Below are positions 11,960-22,855 of a stretch of 64,000 nucleotides of DNA, in pieces (position 1 is the stretch's first letter; each line of letters begins with the position of its first letter). The notes under the pieces were generated by a model. That model searched no databases, had not been told where the DNA came from, and worked only from the letters and a program-made list of their open reading frames with translations. Position numbers and translations under genes: made by a program. The stretch is from assembly GCA_030704615.1 (NCBI GenBank), contig CM060734.1, positions 6,388,001-6,452,000 of the forward strand, in the 5' to 3' direction. This DNA comes from Takakia lepidozioides. Lineage: Eukaryota; Streptophyta; Takakiopsida; Takakiales; Takakiaceae.

Positions 11960-12526
11960 TCACCAAGAAGCTGGAACCTCAATTGGCCTCTCAACAAGCT
12001 CATGACTGACAGGGTGTCGGTAGGTGAAGACAATGGATGCAGCCCGTTCACCTTTGGTGTAGTGGACAACGGTGTCATGTCCTCCGATATATGCACCATC
12101 GTAAATCAAGATCTTTGCTGTGGAGAGATTGTGTCCATAGGACTCATCCTCGTAGCTTATGAGAATGTACCCATACACTGTTTGGGATGGAATCCTCTCT
12201 GGCATGTACGTATACCCAATGCAATCCTTGTAGGCCCACTGGCAGTACCTCCAATGATGTAGTAAGGCCGTGCGGCTTTTGGGGATGTTCCATGCAGGCG
12301 GATACTGCAGATCAACGATTCGCAGGCACCAAAGCCGCGCAAGCCTGTCCCCGAGAGGCTGATCGTGGAAGCCAGGAATGTACTCAAGAGCGGACTAGTG
12401 CACCCTTTTCTACTGAGAGTGGTCTATCCAATCCTGCAGGTATATGAAAATATCCCCTGACTTGGGCGAGAAGTCCCACGGGGTGAGATGTTTGTTTGGG
12501 CAGTTGCTGGGATCCCGGCACGCCAT
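11960..12526 (-). pseudogene. Unidentified coding remnant with two in-frame stops
   Basis: One minus-strand frame runs from an ATG at 12526 to a stop at 11960, broken only by two TAG codons near 12400-12415. It reads smoothly and contains CPNKHLTPWDF, YIPGFHDQPLGDRLARL, HHWRYCQWAYKDCIGYTYMP and ILISYEDESYGHNL, a composition typical of a folded protein. I recognise no family. It may belong to the MULE, since it lies just upstream of copy A, but copies B and D show no counterpart. Opposite-strand ORFs here look like shadows. The stretch 11421-11959 holds nothing I can identify. Confidence 0.35.
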
Positions 12527-12800
12527 CACCGACTATTGAAAGGGCTACCAGGAAGAAGACAGGGTGCACAGGGAGGGGGGAGTGTGGGGAAGCTGAAGTG
12601 AGAGGAGCTCGGAGCGAGGAAGTGTTGTTGTTGTCTCGGTTTGAAACGCGTGTGTCACGAGCGAAGGTCGGGCAAGTGGCAAAGAAAAGAGCAACATTTA
12701 ATATAACCGTACCCAGGAATGAGGGGCAACATTTAATTCGACATGGCGTCAAATCGGAGGGTGACGGCCCCACGTGCCTGCCAGAGAACATCACCCGGAT

Positions 12801-13120
12801 GGAAAAACGGCGCCGAATTTCCTGCCGAGGCCATTCAGATGAAGTCGTCTCGGGGGGAGAGGCGACACCAGGCCGACAGTAAATCAGCCTCCGGAAGGAA
12901 AAATGGCACCGAATTTCCATCCGAGGCCCGTTGGATGAAGTCGTCTCGGGGGGAGAGGCCGACACCTGGCCGACAAAGATCATCCCCCGCATGGAAAAAC
13001 GGCGCCGAATTTCCATCCGAGGCCCGTTGGATGAAGTCGTCTCGGGGGGAGAGGCCGACACCTGACCGACAGAGAACATCCCCCGGATGGAAAAACGGCT
13101 CCGAATTTCCATCCACAGAC
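12801..13120. repeat. 96-bp tandem repeat, about 3.4 units
   Basis: The word GGAAAAACGGCGCCGAATTT (with variants) starts at 12801, 12897, 12993 and 13089, exactly 96 bp apart. Each unit continues with a GATGAAGTCGTCTCGGGGGG block and a CGACACC block. Because 96 is 32 codons, long ORFs run through the array on both strands and show a 32-residue periodicity; this is a by-product of the repeat and not evidence for a gene. Related but non-tandem material continues to about 13400. Confidence 0.92.
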
Positions 13121-14470
13121 GCCCGTATCGGCCCTTCTTCAACAATTTATAGTCGTTGCATCAAGTTTTTCGCGTTTTTTTGACTGGTTACACACTAAAC
13201 TTAGAATTTTTTGCCTGCAGGATGGAAATTTGCTCCGAATTACCTGCAGGATGGACTTTTCCATCCGGCGTCTCGTGGATGAGGCGGAGGGAGGGCCACG
13301 TTGCGTCCTACTTCATCCGCTGGATGGAAATTCGGCGCCGTTTTTTCCATCCAGCGGGCGACTGATGAAGTCTCGGGGGGAGGGTGGGCCTGTCGGCGCC
13401 TGTGGCCGACCTCCATACCTACGACATTTAACGACGCAGTTGCACATTAAATGTTCTCCGCCGTCGGTTTTGAACCGGATGTTCTACAAGGATTCCGCGC
13501 TTGCTTCCCGGATACGCCTTCGACACCTGATGTGACGCTTGGATGAAGTTCCATTCGAGGCATGTACGCACGCATACCTCGGGAGATTTTTTCTTTTGCT
13601 GGGACTTATGCCGCGTGGAGAAGGGCGTGGCTCTCCTGAGAGAAACCCCACACCCAGACCGCGGCGGAAGCTGAAGGCTTTGTACTACGGGTGGCGTCCA
13701 ACCTCTCGCATGGCCAAACTGAAGCTCCAGCAGGAGATCCCATTGTCTTGCCTCACAGCCCGCGCCAACTGAAGCCGAGCACTCTCAAGCAAAGCCCTTC
13801 CTCTTTCGCTTTGTGTAACATGTGCGGTCTTCCTCGCTTTTTGTTTGTTTGTTTTGGCATCTTCAGCTTGGCAGCCCTGGAAGTGCATGGTTGCATCACA
13901 AAAGCACGAGTTGGTGAGATGAATGATCAAGGTCAAAGGGGTTAGAAATGAGCCAGGACGTTGCAAAAGCAGGAGTTGGTGAGAAGAATGATGAAGGTCA
14001 GAGGGGTTAGAGCCACGTCGTTGCTGCATTGAGATTTGCAACAGGGTGCACACCTTCGCTGTAGATGACAGGTTGCATCCCAGAATTAAGGAAATCCATG
14101 CTGAGCTGAGAAGATTGTCTGGGCAGACGAAGTGCCTTCAAAACATTTCACCCTCTTTTCCCGTCTTATCGAAATCGTTCTTAAATTTTCATGTTGATTT
14201 CAGCAAGTTACTGGTTGAGTGAACCTTAGATAGTTTGCAATGCGTGTGCAAAGCCGGCAGCTCTGGAAAAGGCTACTTTTGCATGTGATTCTTAGGGATT
14301 GCTTGTGTTTGTTTTCATTGTTGTTCCATGCCACTCCATACTTGGTTTTGTTTTGTTTTCATTGTTGTTCCACGATTGGTTGCGATGCTCGTTGCGATGG
14401 TGGTTTTCATTGCGATGTTGGTTCTCACGATTGTTGGGGATGACAGAGTGACGACGAGCCCGACACGCTG
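13121..14470. other. No recognisable gene
   Basis: Short ORFs only. 13210-13400 contains further copies of the GGCGCCGAATTT-type word and of GGATGAAGTC found in the adjacent tandem repeat. 13900-14010 has a short direct duplication (AGTTGGTGAGA-GAATGAT-AAGGTCA, at about 13910 and 13975). 14290-14440 contains repeats of TTTTCATTGTTGTTCCA and GTTGCGATGGT. Nothing else identified. Confidence 0.5.
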
Positions 14471-14925
14471 GTGGTATCATCGACAGCTCCAACTGCTCGA
14501 GCAGTCACTCCAAAAGCCGCTACTCATCGCATGTTTGGATCGCCCAACTTGGGGTGGGAGGGAAAACTAAATCCTTTTGTTGGTGGACGAGAGGACCTGC
14601 AGCGAGAGTACGACAGAATAGGCATTGGGGAGGTTGGTGCAGGCGGCATGGCAGGTGAAGGGCGTCGGATGAGGACAGCAGATCCGGCAATGGAGGAAGT
14701 TGATGCACATGCAGTAGGGCCCGCCCACACAAAGAAGAAGAAGAAGAAGAAAGCCAAGCACATGCAATCCCCGGCGAGAGAGCCGTCACGGGCTGCGGAG
14801 GGGGGAGTGAGCAGGGCGCGCGAGGGTGTCAGTTCGCCTCAATCAAAGGTGGTCGTCTTGGAGGCCTCCCCTGCTGCTACCCCTAGTAAGAAACAGAAGG
14901 CTGTTGTTGTGGGTTGCCTCCAACA
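14471..14925 (+). pseudogene. Possible coding fragment of an unknown charged protein
   Basis: A plus-strand frame with an acidic/basic, low-complexity composition: SPNLGWEGKLNPFVGG, EDLQREYDRIGIGEVG, and a run of seven lysines (KKKKKKKAK) that could act as a nuclear localisation signal. It is preceded by VVSSTAP. The ORF continues to 15559, but beyond about 14930 the composition changes and the minus strand reads better, so I place the end there. Probably a piece of a transposon protein; no family recognised. Confidence 0.25.
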
Positions 14926-15560
14926 TCTTGGCAGCGGCCAACTTCATATCCGCCTCCGACATGACGTCTGTTGCAAGGGGGTTCTCCGGCAGCCCACCCG
15001 GACCGCCAAATCCAGCCTGTATGCTCCGGGTTTGGGGCCTGGGGATGTCCGGGAGGATGTCATCCTGGTCAGAAAGCTCCCTCTTGTCGTCCTCAACATG
15101 GTCAACCACCACCGGAACCACCTCGAGCACTCTCCCCGTCTCTACTGCCCTCTCCCCGGCTTCACCTCGACCTTCCACAATCCGTGCTCTTTGTGGTGTT
15201 CTTTCCCCTCCTCCAGTCTCCACCGTATGGGTAATTTGGTGGGCTGCTCCCACCCGCTATGGTGTAACCGGTGTGTACTGCCTGTTTGTGGTGTCTTGGA
15301 GGGATCCATCGTCTCTGTGCGTCCCTTGTTTACATGGGCATCTGTCATTTCGACAACCCTGGCCTCTTCAGTGGCCTTTTCTCTTGCCTCCTGGCTAGCC
15401 TTCTGTCTCGCGTTCTTTTGCCCTCTCTTTTGCCCTACTTGCAATCTTGTAAAGGCATCACATTTGCAGAACACTGACAATGTATTGGTAGCAAATCGGA
15501 GTCTTCTCATAAAGGTGGACGAAAACGCCAGGATGGGCTGCAAAATCACCACAAATTGAA
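14843..15560 (-). pseudogene. Coding remnant, Glu/Ala-rich, unknown family
   Basis: Minus strand: CKCDAFTRLQVGQKRGQKNA, a helix-prone stretch QEAREKATEEARVVEM, then in another frame RAIVEGRGEAGERAV-like acidic sequence, SDQDDILPDIPRPQTR and MSEADMKLAAAKMLEA. One frame break near 15250. The helical, charged character suggests a coiled-coil linker. It lies upstream of nothing recognisable. Family unknown. The stretch 15561-15864 holds no gene. Confidence 0.25.
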
Positions 15561-15864
15561 TGAAGAGCAGTAACAAGGAAGCACTATGCAGTATATAGAC
15601 CAATAACGGCGCTGAAATAGGCCACAATGCCCATGTATCTCCACACAATGTATGCTTTCCTCGGATCCGTTAATAGACATAACCAAAATAAAAAAAGCAT
15701 GCCCATGCCATTCACGGCCAAAAATCACATTCTCATGTATTGCGGCCCCGAAATGCACCTGGAGCCATGGCGGTGCGGCACCATGTGGTGTATAATTCCT
15801 CACAAAAAAAATAGGGTGCAAGAAGATGAATGTAATATAATTGCCACTGTCTCCTTCCCAAATG

Positions 15865-15927
15865 TCAAGCAGTCCGACCTGTATCCTGCCGTAGGGCCTT
15901 GTGCAGCTTGTTGAAGCTCAGTGTTGG
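15865..15927 (-). pseudogene. MULE copy B, last codons, cut off by the chromovirus
   Basis: The minus strand reads LSFNKLHKALRQD and a stop at 15865. This matches the C-termini of copy D (MSFNEVNTLLQ) and copy A (LSVNELHKLLR). It continues the reading from the other side of the chromovirus, where copy B ends ...DVFIHAPT near 22860. The 5-bp GTTGG duplication at 15923-15927 and 22856-22860 confirms that the retroelement inserted here. Confidence 0.85.
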
Positions 15928-16650
15928 TGTCGCGGCCCTTTGCCTTGAGGGCAGGGGGTCGGGACACATGAGGGGCTGCCCCTGTGTGGGGGCAGCGGCA
16001 GCGATAGGTATGGGGGGCTGAAGCACCCTTGAGTGCCCAAGGCACTCAGGGAAGCGGAGGCGCTCACTAGGTGGAGCCCCGCCACCCGGTTGCGGTGGGG
16101 GTGGCTCCACAAGGGGTGGTGGTAGCTTAGTGGGACTTAGTGGGGGTGGCATAGGACTCACCATGGGGCGGAGACCTCGTGGTGGGAGTCGTGGGGAGTC
16201 TTGGGACTCATCACGGTCCATAGGGGCCGTGGTGAGCGGGCCAAGACTCACCGCGACTCACCACCGGGAATCGAGGGTCTTCGTGGTGGTTCGCCATAAA
16301 ATGGCATGGCTGGTTGTGAAAACCCCCGTGGACAGCTACAGAAGTATATATAAGGGAGTAGTAGTAACCCGAGAACGGTGCAAGCCCGTTGGTGACCAAA
16401 GCTAGTGAGTAAGCGAGCGAGCCGGAAAGCGACCAAAGAGTGGGGAGCTGTTCCGGACTGCCATCTACCAAAGGGAATTCTCCTAGTCCCAATTAGGTGG
16501 AGGGTTTAGGGAAGCGAAAGGGGACCGTTATGTCCCGGTGAGCAGCCGAAGCTCCAAGTTGGCCCGGGCGGCCAGGTTGGGAGTCAGGCGCGCGCATCAA
16601 AGCGAGTAACTATGACTTGAAGGGGAGTTACCGAAGTGGGGTGCGCGACA
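15928..16650 (+). repeat. 5' LTR of the chromovirus
   Basis: 723 bp, TGTCGCGG...GCGCGACA. A TATATATAAGGG element near 16343 is a plausible TATA box; the same position is conserved in the 3' LTR and the solo LTR at 3718-4442. The downstream half (GAGCAGCCGAAGCTCCAAG to the end) is the most conserved among the three. Confidence 0.95.
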
Positions 16651-16651
16651 C

Positions 16652-16665
16652 TTGGTATCAGAGCT
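16652..16665 (+). promoter_or_regulatory. Primer-binding site, initiator-Met tRNA type
   Basis: TTGGTATCAGAGCT lies one base after the 5' LTR and matches the TGGTATCAGAGC typically complementary to the 3' end of plant initiator tRNA-Met. Confidence 0.92.
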
Positions 16666-16705
16666 TAGAGTTCAGTATGCGATCGTCCTTGGGATTGGCC
16701 TCATC

Positions 16706-17947
16706 ATGGGGTCGGGCAAGCCGAAGCGAAAGCGGAACGGCCAAAAGATGATGATCCGGTGAGCCCGATGGGGGCGGCGTGTCACCGAGGCGGCCGTTTG
16801 AGGAAGCGATGCATGTTTCCGAAAACGAGGCCGCCCAGAGCGGGAGGAATCCGAGGAGTCGGAGCCCGAGGAATCTTGAGAGCTCCGACAAACCAAGAGA
16901 TGCCTCCCATGTCGGCAGCCTTTTGGGAAGGGTTGTTGGCGCAGTTTGGCGGGACGTTGAAAGACGTGTTGAAGGCGGCTAATGCCACTTCCACTAAGGC
17001 AAAGTTTAAGGTGAAGCCTAAGGAACCCGGCACCTTCGAGGGCGTCGAAATCGGAAGGCACTCAACACTGGCTCTTGGAGCTAGAGCAGTACTTCCGGGC
17101 GGCCAAGTTGAGTGACGAGGATCGGGTGGAAGTGGCTCCCACCTATTTGAGGGCTATGCTCAACAATGGTGGCAGAAACGCCTTCACGACCGAGGTCCAA
17201 GTCCGGAAACCTTGAACTGGAGTGGGTTCAAGGAATTGTTGAAGAGACGGTTTGTGCCCCTCAACGCGTCCTGGCTTGCCCGGGACAAGATGAGGAATTT
17301 GAAGCAAACAGAGACATTCGGGGGTATGTCCAGGCTTTCAATGTGCTGTTGCTCGAAGTCGCGGACATGGCAGAACCAGAAATGGTCTTCAACTTTGTGG
17401 CGGGACTGGGCCCATGGGCCAGGCGGAAGTTGGAGGAGAAGCCACCAAGACTTTGAACGAGGCAATTGAGAGGGCTGAACGTTTCTCGGATGTCCCTAGG
17501 GGTGAAAGACAAGGCCGTACGGAGCTGAACCACAAGAAGATTTGGCGGGAAGGTGACTCCTTCGACCGGAAAAGAAGTGGGATAGGCCACGCGGCGAAAA
17601 TGGCACGTGGAAATCAAAGGGAGGGCCTTCACACGTCAAGGCGGCACCGGTGCTTCGAAAGGAAAAGCGGGTGGAGCGGCTTATGGCGGACAGAAGGCGA
17701 CCTTTGATGGAGTGTGTTTCAATTGCGGGGAGCCCGGGCACATGGCCAAGAAGTGCACGAAGCCCCGACAATTGAACATGACTCGGGCGACCACGGAGCT
17801 GTCGGAAGATACCATCAGTCGCTTGGTGGAAGCGGTGGTCGCCAGGACTTGCAAGGTAGGCAAATTTTCTTGTGAGTTGTATCAGGAAACTGGCCTTACG
17901 AAAAGGGAGTCAGTTATTGTTCATGGATGGGATAATATCCGGAACTA
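16706..17947 (+). pseudogene. Chromovirus gag (capsid/nucleocapsid), frameshifted
   Basis: Probable start ATG at 16706 (MGSGKPKRKRNGQK), a basic N-terminus, followed within 20 codons by a frame break. Capsid-like segments FKELLKRRFVPLNASWLARD and VFNFVAGLGPWARRKLEEK lie near 17220-17450 in different frames. A zinc knuckle CFNCGEPGHMAKKC (CX2CX4HX4C) is at 17715-17756. Gag packages the RNA. At least four single-base frame changes separate these pieces. Confidence 0.85.
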
Positions 17948-18330
17948 ATGTGTCGTGTTGGGGACACAGGAGCGTCGCACTCCTTCATGACACCGGCAAC
18001 GGCACAAAAGCTGGGACTCCCGACAAGTGACGTTGGGGCCTCTATTGAGGTGCGTTCTGCCAAAGGAGAACCACAGTTGGCGACAAGGTTGGCGATTGAT
18101 GTTCCTCTTCAACTGGGGAGTTGGAGGGACGTGAGAACTTCACCATCTGCGAGATCGATGGAGTGGATCTCATTTTGGGATGACCTTTTTGAGCAAATCC
18201 GGAGCGGTCATAGATGGCCGCAAGAGAGTAGTCACACTGCCATGGTGAATGGTGGCGAGGTTTTACGAGTGTTGAAACGCCCAAATCCGGGAGGGCGAAT
18301 AAACTTTCTATCAGCAAAGGAGTGGGCCGT
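17948..18330 (+). pseudogene. Chromovirus aspartic protease
   Basis: The active-site triad region GDTGASHSFM starts near 17960, with the catalytic Asp codon at 17963-17965; TAQKLGLPTSDV follows as in Ty3-type proteases. The domain is expected to cleave the gag-pol polyprotein. A frame break near 18130 separates it from the linker to RT. Confidence 0.85.
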
Positions 18331-19351
18331 GGAGGAGCCACACGAGCCCCAGTTTTGCTTTACATTAGAGAAGTGAAAGGAGAAGGCGATGGGGAACCGA
18401 GCCCAGATTGGATCAAGGGGATTTTGGAGAAATACCAGGATGTGATGCCGGAGGATTTACCAAGCGGCTTGCCACCGCGAAGAGGAGTTGACCACAAGAT
18501 TGAGGTGATACCGGGATCGGAACCGCCTGCCAAGGCGCCCTACCGGTTGAGCCACAGAGAGTTGGTCGAGCTGAAGACTCAGCTCAAGGATCTAATGTCA
18601 AAGGGGTACATCCGGCCGAGTAAGTCACCTTACGGAGCCCCGGTGCTATTCGCAGACAAGAAGGATGGGTGCGGATGTGTGTCGATTACAGGGCTCTGAA
18701 TAAGTGACTATCAAAAAAACGTACCCTTTGCCAAGGATGACGACCTCTTCGATCGGTTGGCAGGAGCGAAAGTATTTCAGCCGGATCGACTTGCGCTCCG
18801 GCTATCACCAAATTCGGGTGGCGGAAGGAGATGAGGAGAAGACCGCGTGCAGGACAAGGTATGGTTCATATGAGTTCTTGGTGATGCCTTTTGGGCTCAC
18901 CAATGCACCAGCGACATTTAGCACGCTGATGAACAGCCTTTTCCAGGAGTGGTTGGATGACTTTGTGATCGTGTACATCGACGACATCTTGGTGTACTCG
19001 AAAACAAAGGAGGAGCACCTGGAGCACCTCAAAAGGGTGTTCCAAAAATTGCGAGAAGGGAAGCTGTATGCCAAAGCTTCAAAGTGCGAATTCGGGGTCA
19101 CAAAAGTGGAGTTCTTGGGGCATGTGATTACACAGGATGGGATCAAAATGGATGACAGAAAGGTGAGGGCGATCTTGGACTGGGAGCCTCCGACTTCGGT
19201 CCCGGGAGTGCGATCCTTCCTAGGACTCGCCTCCTATTACCGGAAGTATGTGAGAAATTTCGCCAAGATCGCGGGGCCGCTGTCAGACCTTCTGTGTAAA
19301 TCCAAAGTCTGGGCATGGAACACTTTTGTGGCCAAGCTTTTGCTGAATTGA
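18330..19351 (+). pseudogene. Chromovirus reverse transcriptase
   Basis: Starts with the RT leader (PPRRGVDHKIEVIPG, AKAPYRLSHRELVELK), then SKSPYGAPVLFADKKDG, a frame break near 18680, and LRSGYHQIRVAEGDEEKTA, VMPFGLTNAPATF and the catalytic YIDD at 18974-18985. It continues through LGHVITQDGIKMDDRKV to SFLGLASYYRKYVRNFAKI. All standard RT blocks are present; the catalytic aspartates are intact. Confidence 0.92.
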
Positions 19352-19770
19352 AGCAGCGGATGGCGGAAGCTCCAGTCTTGAAAATCCCGGAGTTCGATCG
19401 TCCATTTGAGATTCATACAGATGCGTCGGACTTCGCGATTGGGGTGTACTTATGCAAGATGGACGTCCAGTGGCTTACGAAAGTAAGAAACTGAATGAAG
19501 TGGAGCGACGGTGGCCGACGCACGAAAAGAGATGAAGGCGGTGGTGCATTGCCTTGAGCTTTGGCGCCACTATGTTGGTTCCAACCCAGTGAAGGTGTTC
19601 ACGGACAATGTCACGGTGAAGTATTTTGCCACGCAGCCCAAGTTGTCCCCAAAACAACTTAGGTGGCAAGATACTTTGGCAGTGTTCGACGTGGATATCC
19701 AGTACAAACCGGGACGGGACAATGTGGTGGCCGATGCTTTAAGTAGAAAGCAGCAGCTCTTGTTGGTGTA
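19352..19770 (+). pseudogene. Chromovirus RNase H
   Basis: Segments with the acidic active site are visible: EIHTDASDFAIG near 19410, THEKEMKAVVHCLELW near 19520 (one frame break lies between them), VFTDN near 19600, and VVADALSRK near 19725. This is the Ty3-type RNase H that removes the RNA template. Confidence 0.85.
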
Positions 19771-21045
19771 CAAGGGCGAGACGGCGCTCCAAAGGAAGAT
19801 CCGGAAGGCTTGCCGGAAGGATGAGCTGGCGAAGTCCGTGATGCAGGACTTGAGGATGGGGGTTAAATCGCAGTTCCACTTGCAAAATGGACTGCTCCGG
19901 TATAAGCAAAAGCGTCTCTACGTGCCGAAGGGAGGGATCAGGATAGTCTCTTGAGAGAATGCCATGATAGCCCGCTTGCGGGCCACGGCGGAGCCAAGCG
20001 CACTGCGGCACTCTTGAAGAAAGAGTATTTCTGGCCCAAACTGAGGGAGGAGGCAGAGGAGTATGTCAAGACATGCACCACATGCCAACAAAACCGGAGC
20101 GAGTACAAAAAGCAAGCGGGGCTGTTACAACCCTTGCCGATTCCAGAGGGGACTTGGGAAAGCGTCTCGATGGATTTCATGACTGCTATGCCGCTGTCAA
20201 AAGGATTCGATGCAATCATGGTGGTGGTAGATAGGTTCAGTAAAATGGGCCATTTCATCCACCAAGGAGACGGCAACGGCGCAGGAGACAGGGCGACTTT
20301 ACTTCGCCCACGTCTTAAAGCATCATGGAGTCCCCGAAGGATATTGTCTCGGACCGCGATCCAAAGTTTACGAGTAAATTCTGGAGAGCACTTTGGAAGA
20401 AGATGGGGACGAGGCTGAAGATGAGCACCGCCTTCCGACCTACGACGGACGGCCAAACGGAAAGAGTGAATTCCGTAGTGAAGCAATTCTTGCGGAATTA
20501 CGTGTCGGCAGACCAATCAGACTGGATGGAACACTTAGACGCGGCAGAGTTCTGTTATAATAACACAGAACACTCCGCAACGGGAGTTTCCCCTTTCGTA
20601 TTGGTCTATGGAAAAGCACCTCTGGTGCCGACAAGTGGGCCGCCCAGGACGTTTGAGGGGCAGTAGCGGCGGTACTGGAAGAACGCGAGCGTTTGTTGAA
20701 GCTCGCAAAGTACAACATTGCCAAAGCTAGGAAACGGTATGAAAGGCAGGCGAATCGGAAGCGGAGGGAAGTGAAGTTTGAGGCAGGCACGGAGGTCTGG
20801 TTGAACATCAAGAATTTCCGACTACCTCCGGAAGTGAGTCCGAAGTTCGTACCTCCGTATGCGGGACCCTTTCGCATTCGGAAGGTTATGAATGAGGATG
20901 TGTATGAATTGGAGCTGCCGGCAAACAGCAAGGTGCACCCAGTATTCCATGTCTCCCTTTTGAAGCCTTACTTCAAAGATGAAGCGCGTCCGAATCGGCA
21001 TCAAGTGTTGCGTCCGCCACCTATGCTGTTGGATCATGAAAATGA
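19771..21045 (+). pseudogene. Chromovirus integrase
   Basis: HHCC zinc domain: HDSPLAGHGGAKRTAALLKK and CTTCQQNRSEYKKQAGLLQP (19965-20115). Core: WESVSMDFMTAMP with the first Asp, SDRDPKFTSKFW with the second, and PTTDGQTERVN with the catalytic Glu (near 20450). A frame break near 20270 separates the first two. The C-terminal part contains AGTEVWLNIKNFRLP and AGPFRIRKV, ending VHPVFHVSLLKPY, the usual GPY/F-type module. It leads into the chromodomain. Confidence 0.9.
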
Positions 21046-21234
21046 ACCTGAGTACGAGGTGGAGGAGGCAATACTTAAGTCGAGGAGGTTCAGAACCGAG
21101 AAACGGAGTATCTCGTCAAATGGAAGGGCTATCATCATGTGGAGGCATCTTGGGTGCGTGCCTCAGAAATGGGAAACGCATCCGAGGCGGTTGCAGCTTT
21201 CGAAGGGCGACCTCAAAAGCGGAAGAAGCGTTGA
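21046..21234 (+). pseudogene. Integrase C-terminal chromodomain
   Basis: EPEYEVEEAILKSR, then after a one-base frame change ETEYLVKWKGYHHVEASWVR, with a basic tail and stop at 21232-21234. This is the chromodomain signature (Y-x-V-E-x-I-L, Y-L-V-K-W-K-G-Y, W) of chromoviruses, known to direct integration to marked chromatin. The aromatic positions Y, W and Y/H are largely kept. Confidence 0.88.
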
Positions 21235-22137
21235 TGGGGACATCAACCTTGGAGCGTGGGGGAGGAAATGCATGCTTAGCCCGGTTTAGCTAGCTCAGGA
21301 ATCCGATTGCAAAAACTTGTATTGTACAAAAATTTGTTATATAAAGGAAATGGGTTCCAAATGTGCGTCCTATTGTGTTTGGAATGGTGATGCATGGTGT
21401 GGTTGGCTAGTGTGTAGAATGCATGCTAGCTTACAAAAGTGGGAGAGGTAAATTGGGTTAATCGTGTGTTTGCGCAGTGCCGAAATCGGGTGACTCCCAT
21501 CCAAGGGGCAAGGAAACTTGCGCCTTCTTTGGGAGTTCACGTGCTAGTGCGCACCTGGCGCGTGCGCGTACTATAACTGCGCTACCGAGGGGGTTGCCTT
21601 GTAGTGCGGGCTAACGCGGAAGCTACGTGCTTCCGTTCACGTACTATAATCGTGTAGCCTCGGGACGAAGTCGTAGTGCGGCTTCGGCGTGTTCCCGTAC
21701 CTCAGGCCAGCATTCCAAGGCGGACCCAATTGTAGTGATTGGGGCGCACGGTTGGTTCAAGGTTATCTTCCTAGTCAAAGAGGGTTCCAGGTGAACCCTT
21801 GCTCAAGGTGATGCCAAAAGCGGCATCATGAGCGATCGCAAGCAATGTTGTTGCAGTAAGGCGATTCGATCCTCGGGGAGGATCGTTCCTTGGCCTTGAA
21901 GTAGGCCAAGAAGAGTGCACTGGGAGGAGCTGGAGAGGCTCCACCCTTGGCCGGGACTTGGAGGAAGTCGGCCGAACTAGCTAGTGGAGAGTAGAGTCAA
22001 GTGTGGGGTTTGGTTCTTTGCCATGGGACGCCATGGTAGAAACAAACTCCTTGATGTGGGACGCCACAACTTGGATGTTCGTTTCTACAAAATGGACAAG
22101 TCGATGAGGACATCGACTCCCTGTTGGTAGGGGTGTG
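21235..22137 (+). other. Chromovirus 3' non-coding region
   Basis: About 900 bp between the pol stop and the 3' LTR without ORFs of note. It contains a degenerate pair of motifs (GCGTACTATAACTGCGCTACC near 21567 and CACGTACTATAATCGTGTAGCC near 21638), each followed by GTAGTGCGG. The segment just before the 3' LTR (GTAGGGGTGTG, to 22137) is the polypurine-tract candidate. Confidence 0.6.
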
Positions 22138-22855
22138 TGTCGCGGCCCTTTGCCTTGAGGGCAGGGGGTCGGGACACATGAGGGGCTGCCCCTGTGGTGG
22201 GGGCAGCGGCAGCGATAGGTATGGGGGGCTGAGCACCCTTGAGTGCCAAGGCACTCAGGGAAGCGGAGGCGCTCACTAGGTGGAGCCCCGCACACCGGGT
22301 TGCGGTGGGGGTGGCTCCACAAGGGTGGTGGTAGCTTAGTGGGACTTAGTGGGGGTGGCATAGGACTCACCATGGGGGCGGAGACCTCGTGGTGGGAGTC
22401 GTGGGGAGTCTTGGGACTCATCACGGTCCATAGGGGCCGTGGTGAGCGGGCCAAGACTCACCGCGACTCACCACCGGGGTCGAGGGTTCGTGGTGGTTCG
22501 CCATAAAATGGCATGGCTGGTTTGAAACCCCGCGGACAGCTACAGAAGTATATAAGGGAGTAGTAACCCCGAGAACGGTGCAAGCCCGTTGGTGACCAAA
22601 AACTAGTGAGTAAGCGAGCGAGCCGGAAAGCGACCAAAGAGTGGGGAGCTGTTCCGGACTGCCATCTACCAAAGGGAATTCTCCTAGTCCCAATTAGGTG
22701 GAGGGTTTTAGAGGGAAGCGAAAGGGGACCGTTATGTCCCGGTGAGCAGCCGAAGCTCCAAGTTGGCCCGGGCGGCCAGGTTGGGAGTCAGCCGCGCGCA
22801 TCAAAGCGAGTAACTATGACTTGAAGGGGAGTTTACCGAAGTGGGTTGCGCGACA
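22138..22855 (+). repeat. 3' LTR of the chromovirus
   Basis: 718 bp, same ends as the 5' LTR. Differences are mostly one-base changes in G, C or A runs. It is followed directly by the GTTGG target duplication. Confidence 0.95.

Larger units (their letters stand above)
15928..22855 (+). mobile_element. Complete Ty3-type chromovirus with TSD
   Basis: A 6.93-kb LTR retrotransposon. LTRs 15928-16650 and 22138-22855 start TGTCGCGG and end GCGCGACA; the target duplication is GTTGG (15923-15927, 22856-22860). The primer-binding site follows the 5' LTR. Coding order on the plus strand is gag (CCHC), protease, RT, RNase H, integrase, chromodomain, the order of the plant chromovirus clade. All domains are present but the frame breaks several times, mostly by single bases. 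The two LTRs differ mainly by homopolymer length, which suggests a recent insertion. It lies inside MULE copy B, so it is younger than that copy. Confidence 0.95.

Noticed and set aside
11873-12262. Plus-strand ORF (129 codons) as a gene
   Set aside because: The minus strand reads more smoothly across the same interval from an ATG at 12526; the plus ORF is its shadow.
12743-13183. Plus-strand 146-codon ORF and minus-strand 253-codon ORF through the 96-bp array as genes
   Set aside because: Both are explained by a repeat whose period is a multiple of three; the sequence is low-complexity and shows no domain.
16658-17061. Minus-strand ORFs across the chromovirus gag
   Set aside because: Antisense shadows of gag; no independent support.
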